A stretch of 64,000 nt of DNA. Origin: Nageia nagi (Eukaryota; Pinophyta). A program made the translations under genes and the position numbers. Position 1 is the stretch's first letter. Each line of letters opens with the position of its first letter. Of the stretch, positions 59,781-64,000 are shown piece by piece. A model generated the notes under the pieces. That model worked only from the letters and a program-made list of their open reading frames with translations. It made no database searches and was not told the origin of the DNA. The stretch lies in the NCBI GenBank assembly GCA_050084985.1, contig JBITNC010000001.1, positions 154,070,001 to 154,134,000 on the forward strand, read 5' to 3'.

Positions 59781-60173
59781 ATGAGTTCATTTGGAAAGTC
59801 TTTGGCATCTGGGTTGGTTCTAGCCCAACAGATAAATTATGGGGCAAAACACCCAAAATCTGAGAGTTGTGCTCCCCAATGCATGGAAATGGAGAAGAGC
59901 AGAAACGTTGAGTACCCACCAGCGCCCATGATTTGTGCTGTGATTACAGATTCAGGGATTGTGGGTAATTCTGATCCACCAAACTATCAGCCCCCAGTGT
60001 ATGGTGGGAAAATCCCACCTGCGTTGATTCCACTGCAAATGAATGAGGTCAGCCTTCAGGTTGAGTGTTTCATCAACACAGCTTTTGTGACTTTGGAGGG
60101 ATGTTGGAAGCTCCATTGTGTCAAGAGTGGGTATTCATGCGATTGTCTTGTCACTGTTCCAATGCACGAACAG
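59781..60173 (+). CDS. Inter-alpha-trypsin inhibitor heavy chain-like protein, first coding exon
   Basis: 131 codons from ATG 59781 to a donor CAG|GTATGG at 60171-60176, phase 0. The reading opens MSSFGKSLASGLVLAQQINY and has the plant ITIH-like signature APMICAVITDSGIVGNSDPP, YQPPVYGGKIPPALIPLQMN, then a VIT-domain-like segment LQVECFINTAFVTLEGCWKL and CDCLVTVPMHEQ. In flowering-plant relatives the next exon supplies the rest of VIT and a von Willebrand factor A domain, and the C-terminus is Cys-rich and probably membrane-associated; the biochemical role in plants is not established. The exon has no lesion, a good start context and an authentic-looking splice site. I could not find exon 2 in the remaining 3.8 kb, so the intron continues beyond the window. 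Confidence 0.87.
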
Positions 60174-60783
60174 GTATGGAATCCCGTGCATCCTTACTAA
60201 TTAAGAGAAATTACAAGAAATGATTCGTGTTTTTCTTGGGTACTTTCTTTGGTTTGATTGGTATAAGTTATACCCTACTTGTGACGCTTGTTGATAACTG
60301 GTCTTTATTACTTAAAAGGAATTCTGTTGATTATATATCCAAAATTGTTACCGATCCATGCTTCTCATAATTGAGTCCTCACTCTATGTGGTTAGGAATT
60401 GGGTGATTTGAAATACATGAAGTTGGTGTCTAAGTTTGTTTGACTTAGCAAGCTCCTTGATGTTATCTGTGGTCATCCTTGTCCAGCAAGTGCTCTCCAT
60501 TCTGGATTTCTCAGTTCTCCAGGGATTGTGCCAATTATTAGATCTATACTTACTCCTTTGGAATATAATCTTGAAGCTTCTAATACCACTTTCTTTTTGC
60601 ATTTGATGAAGTATTCATCTGTGTTTTTCTGGCAAGAACATCATTAATATTCAAATTCAGAACAGGGGGATTCTTTTGTAGTGCATGGTTTGCTTCCAGT
60701 TCCAGGTATATTCCCATGTTGATTGTAGATTGAAGTTCATAATTTTTCTTTGTATGAAATCTCGAGAAATACTCTAGGGAATC

Positions 60784-60876
60784 TGCAATCAACTCAAATA
60801 TTCTCTAAACCAAACATTCATAAGTCTACCTGCAATCAACTCAAATATTCTATAAACCAAACATTCATAAGCCTTT
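60784..60876. repeat. Two tandem copies of a 47-bp unit
   Basis: Units 60784-60830 and 60831-60876, each starting TGCAATCAACTCAAATATTC; they are nearly identical, suggesting a recent local duplication. Confidence 0.92.
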
Positions 60877-61410
60877 ACCCATGCTTGAGTTGTTTTTTTG
60901 TGTACTTGTAGACAACTTTTGTACTATTTATGTTCTGGAATATGAGCTGGAATTGCTAAAGTAATACTGGAATTATTTGAACCACAATATTTTCACAAGC
61001 TTACGTAACATTGTAATGAAAAAGCATTAAAATATTATCTCCATATACCATCACAATAACAAGGAGAACTCCAATGATGCAAAAATAAAACGGAACAGAA
61101 TGATGATGGTTAGTGTCACATATAGATTCAAAATATGTACAAAAGATGTTCTTACAATGAGGAAGGGACCTTGGATTTAAGGTCCTAAGGAGGACCATTC
61201 GAAGGTTGGTCATGACCAATTGAAACAACATATACATGTGAACAATAAAGGATCAAATAATGGATAATGATCATCCGTCATACAGAGCAAAACTCAAGCT
61301 TCAACCAAATTTCAAATTCTAACACCCCTCCTTATGATCGAATGGAGATTTCACAAGAACAGATTGAGGTCATGCAAACAGGAGACAATGAGAGCTTGTA
61401 TAGTTCTCTA

Positions 61411-61860
61411 GATGTAAGAGGATGAGAGATGTGGAGGTCTTGTGTTCACAAGATGATGAAAACCTATGGATGCCACATGAACGTGAGATAATGAAAGCTT
61501 GTGTAGGTCATGTGCATGCGAGAGTATGAATGCTTTCAAAAATCATGATGATGTAAGAGAATGAGAGATGTGGAGGTCTTGTGTTCACAAGATGATGAAA
61601 ACCTATGGATGCCACATGAATGTGAGACAATGAAAGCTTGTGTAGGTCATGTGCATGCGAGAGTATGAATGCTTGCAAATATCATGATGATGTAAGAGGA
61701 TGAGAGATGTGGAGGTCTTGTATTCACAAGATGATGAAAACCTATGGATGCCACATGAATGTGAGACAATGAAAGCTTGTGTAGGTCATGTGCATGTGAT
61801 AGTATGAATGCTTGCAAAAATCATGATGATGTAAGAGGATGATAGTTGTTGAATTCTCAT
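61411..61860. repeat. 139-bp tandem repeat, three full units plus a partial one
   Basis: Units 61411-61549, 61550-61688, 61689-61827 and the start of a fourth. Each begins GATGTAAGAGGATGAGAGAT and includes GGAGGTCTTGTGTTCACAAG and GTAGGTCATGTGCATGCGAG. Units differ at a few positions only. Confidence 0.93.
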
Positions 61861-62029
61861 AGATATGATTAAATGAAAGATTGCAAAGGTCATGTTGACA
61901 TGTAAGGATGAAAATCATCCAATATTTTGTGGACATGCAAAGACAAATCATATGAGGTTTCTCAAAGGCACAAGGACACAACAAATGATCAAATTGATGG
62001 AAAAAAATGACAATGACACAAGATGACTA

Positions 62030-62385
62030 AGATAATGATTAAACATGAAGAAATTTCATTAATCTTAATACTCTTCCTTAATAAGAACTTCATCTTTAGA
62101 AGTTGGATGAATCTATCTTCTACTAGATTTTTTTCAAGATATCCACTAAATAATGCTTCATAGGGATGTATTGGAGATTGATTTTTTCTGTTGAACTCTA
62201 TATTGAATAAATAGCATCTGCATCTCAATATGGGCTGCACATCAATGTTTAATGGGATTCTTCATTATAGTGATAGTTGCTGAATCTACGTAACCTCTTG
62301 AATTGATTCAATAACACTCTTATAGTTGAATTCCAAAGAAGGCAAAGCCACAATGCTATCTTTCTTAGTAGTTGGAATAGACCAA
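62030..62385 (-). pseudogene. Copia RNase H remnant
   Basis: Minus strand: DSIVALPSLEFNYKSVIESI (the S-S-T-E-A-E-Y segment degraded to PSLEFNY), then DSATITIMKNPIKH and CAAHIEMQ, matching D-N-x-S-A-I-x-x-x-x-N-P-x-x-H and H-I-E of copia RNase H, then YLVDILKKI for the usual DIFTK. Stops and frame changes are present. Confidence 0.6.
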
Positions 62386-63523
62386 TGTAAGGATCCAAAT
62401 CACAACTCAAGTGCAAATTAGCAAATTTAATTCAATCAACCCTAACATTTGCTCTAGGGCATCCAAACAATGCATACACAACCCAAATATGCCAATGTTT
62501 GGCCAAGATCAATACACAACAATTATTACAAGCTTTCTATGCCAACGTTTGGATTACACATGCAAGAATAGATAATCAAACCACAACGTTGCAATAATGA
62601 AGCACACACACAAATGATATGAGATCCGAATGCCCACAGGCTGTATATATGATATGAGATGAATAGAAATACAATCCTAAGCTCCCAAAGGTAGACGTTG
62701 GCCTCTAAGGACCCAACTAGGGCACAATGTGTATCCTCAAATTGAATGGACGGATGGGAAAGTCTTACTCCCTCAGAACTCGAATCCTCTCCACAGAAGG
62801 AGCCCTTCTCTTATCCTGGAAACCATTGAAGGTAGAAGCACAACCTCGTAATACCAACGAATGGGAAAGGATGCTGCACCAATGCTGTAGACTAACAGGA
62901 TCCCTCAGCCGGATATCCCTTCTAGATGTTGCACCTAGGGGATTGCTTAGCGCCGCTAAGTCTTCTTGTCCTTTGGATGGTATAAGTGTAATAATAATCA
63001 AGCATATCTAGTAATGAGGCTCCAATGCCCTTTTTATAACACTTGGCTGGATCTGGATCTCACCCAAGAATCATTCTCAACTCCTCTAATCCAACGTTAG
63101 CCTCTTGGAGGGCCCAGAATGCCCAACGTGGGTGCCTAGGGGTCAAGCATGCCAACTTGGGGGCCTTGAGTGTCATAAGTGCCAACATGGGGATTTGGAC
63201 TGCCACGCATGCCCAACGTCGGCCTAGGAGCCATGCATGGGGGCTAGGTGTCATCATGGGCCAACGTGGGGGTCTAGGAGTCTCCCCAAGTCTGGCACAT
63301 GTATGCAAGAGCTCATCCATCAATCTAAGTGCTAAATAGACCTTGGGATTCCCACAATCATGATTAGGATCTCCAAGTACATTAAAACACCTATTCTATG
63401 CTTGGGAGGAAGAGGTCCCACTTAGGGCTCACAGTGGGTTCCATTGACCCATTAAGTCTTCTATCCAAAGTATTAACTTAAAGTACAATGCAATAATAAA
63501 TATATTACAAAAGGGACATTGCA
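62386..63523 (-). repeat. Solo LTR, same family as 11739-12992, opposite orientation
   Basis: 1138 bp. Minus-strand start TGCAATGTCCC and plus-strand left end TGTAAGGATCCAAATCAC resemble the two ends of the solo LTR in copia A. Both also share a segment around GGGATTCCCACAATC (63346-63361) and the repeated GCCAACATGGGG-like phrase (63090-63280). Flanks are accaa (62381-62385) and accag (63524-63528), one mismatch. Confidence 0.7.
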
Positions 63524-64000
63524 ACCAGCTTAGAAACAAACCAGAAATTGAGGGTTTTGCAAAATGAATTCAAAAATTTTTCAAGTAAAAACCAGGTCTA
63601 CAAATCTATTCAGAAAATGATACCAAAATGCCAAATTGGCTAGATCTAGCCACAAATTTTTTTATACATTTTTCTGCAAGTGGAAAGACAAGTTAGGGCA
63701 CTCAAACTACACAAAAATTGCACCAAAAATCCCAAATGAGCTGCCTAGGGCTGGATGTCTCACTAGGGGTCCAGATCTGTCTTGAACAAGCACAAAAGAA
63801 GTCCCATAAATTGGGTGATCTTGCTTGGAAGATAAATCAGGTCTGAACATGCAAAAAAACCTCTTCAAAATGCTTCAACTAGCTGGTCATTTCAGTCTAG
63901 GGTTTCAAACCCTCAAACCTGATGCTTAAATATCAATGGAGCACAAATGAGAAACTTGGATGGATTCTTAATAGAAAACTCAAGGCTGGTCATCCTTAGG
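63524..64000. other. Unassigned right end
   Basis: I recognise nothing in this stretch. The RNase H reading interrupted at 62385 does not resume here. Confidence 0.4.

Larger units (their letters stand above)
61012..62385 (-). mobile_element. 3' fragment of a copia element in the intron
   Basis: Minus-strand order: RNase H (62380-62030), a tandem-repeat region, a short purine tract GGAGGGG (plus 61325-61331) and a 313-bp LTR (61012-61324; minus start TGTTAGAATTTGAAATTTG). It is truncated on its 5' side where the solo LTR 62386-63523 begins. The LTR's far end (TGTAATGAA at 61012) is the least certain boundary. Confidence 0.6.
60174..64000 (+). other. Long first intron of the VIT/VWA-like gene (incomplete)
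   Basis: No downstream exon is recognised before the window end, and the stretch contains transposon remnants (copia 3' fragment, solo LTR) and two tandem repeats. That the intron spans all of it is inferred from the intact exon and donor. Confidence 0.55.

Noticed and set aside
60578-60590. GCTTCTAATACCA, a primer-site-like sequence on the minus strand
   Set aside because: It differs from the Met-tRNA complement at several bases, and no LTR boundary with a target duplication could be placed beside it.
63043-63339. Open frames on both strands in the right-hand solo LTR
   Set aside because: They are translations of the degenerate GC-rich repeat; no start or domain, and the LTR is non-coding.
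1-64000. CRISPR arrays, tRNA or rRNA genes, bacterial operons
   Set aside because: None seen. The tandem repeats have no spacer pattern, the only tRNA-like matches are retroelement primer sites, and the sequence is plainly eukaryotic.

Overview
This is 64 kb of plant nuclear DNA: AT-rich, with only two recognisable host genes about 59 kb apart and almost everything between them made of old, nested retroelements. The density of decayed LTR elements and the TE-filled intron at the right end suggest a very large plant genome, most likely a gymnosperm. That is an inference; no species marker is present.

Layout. 1-797: 3' end of a Kelch/F-box-type gene (+). About 3.2-14.8 kb: a decayed LINE (- strand) split by later insertions: a Ty3-like remnant (4349-5645) and copia element A (5802-13253, TSD tcaaa), whose 5' LTR is itself split by a solo LTR (11739-12992). 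17158-22025: element D, a gag-protease LTR element without reverse transcriptase that carries an unknown ORF. 22227-38833: element E (TSD gattc), a gag-only LTR element with tandem arrays, split by copia B (27404-35930, TSD tagct). 40542-42612: LTR and internal part of element F, cut by copia C (42613-51235, TSD ataat). Then solo LTRs at 52240-52827 (TSD atatg) and 55845-56347 (TSD ctttt), LINE zinc-finger debris near 57.3-57.7 kb and an assembly gap of 100 N (58191-58290). 59781-60173: first coding exon of an inter-alpha-trypsin-inhibitor-heavy-chain-like (VIT/VWA) gene (+). Its first intron runs out of the window and holds a copia 3' fragment with 139-bp tandem repeats and another solo LTR (62386-63523).

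Copia elements A, B and C form one lineage. They share an initiator-Met-tRNA-type primer site, a 2.5-3 kb leader before gag, gag-protease-integrase-RT-RNase H order, and an inverted repeat in U3 whose arms differ between elements but remain complementary. B is youngest (2 differences seen between its 489-bp LTRs), C is older (about 44 differences by eye over 499 bp), and A is old and internally deleted. All are coding-defective. B has several inactivating lesions despite near-identical LTRs, which suggests mobilisation in trans. D and E look like gag-carrying non-autonomous elements. Apart from the two host exons, no reading frame here appears able to make a full-length known protein.
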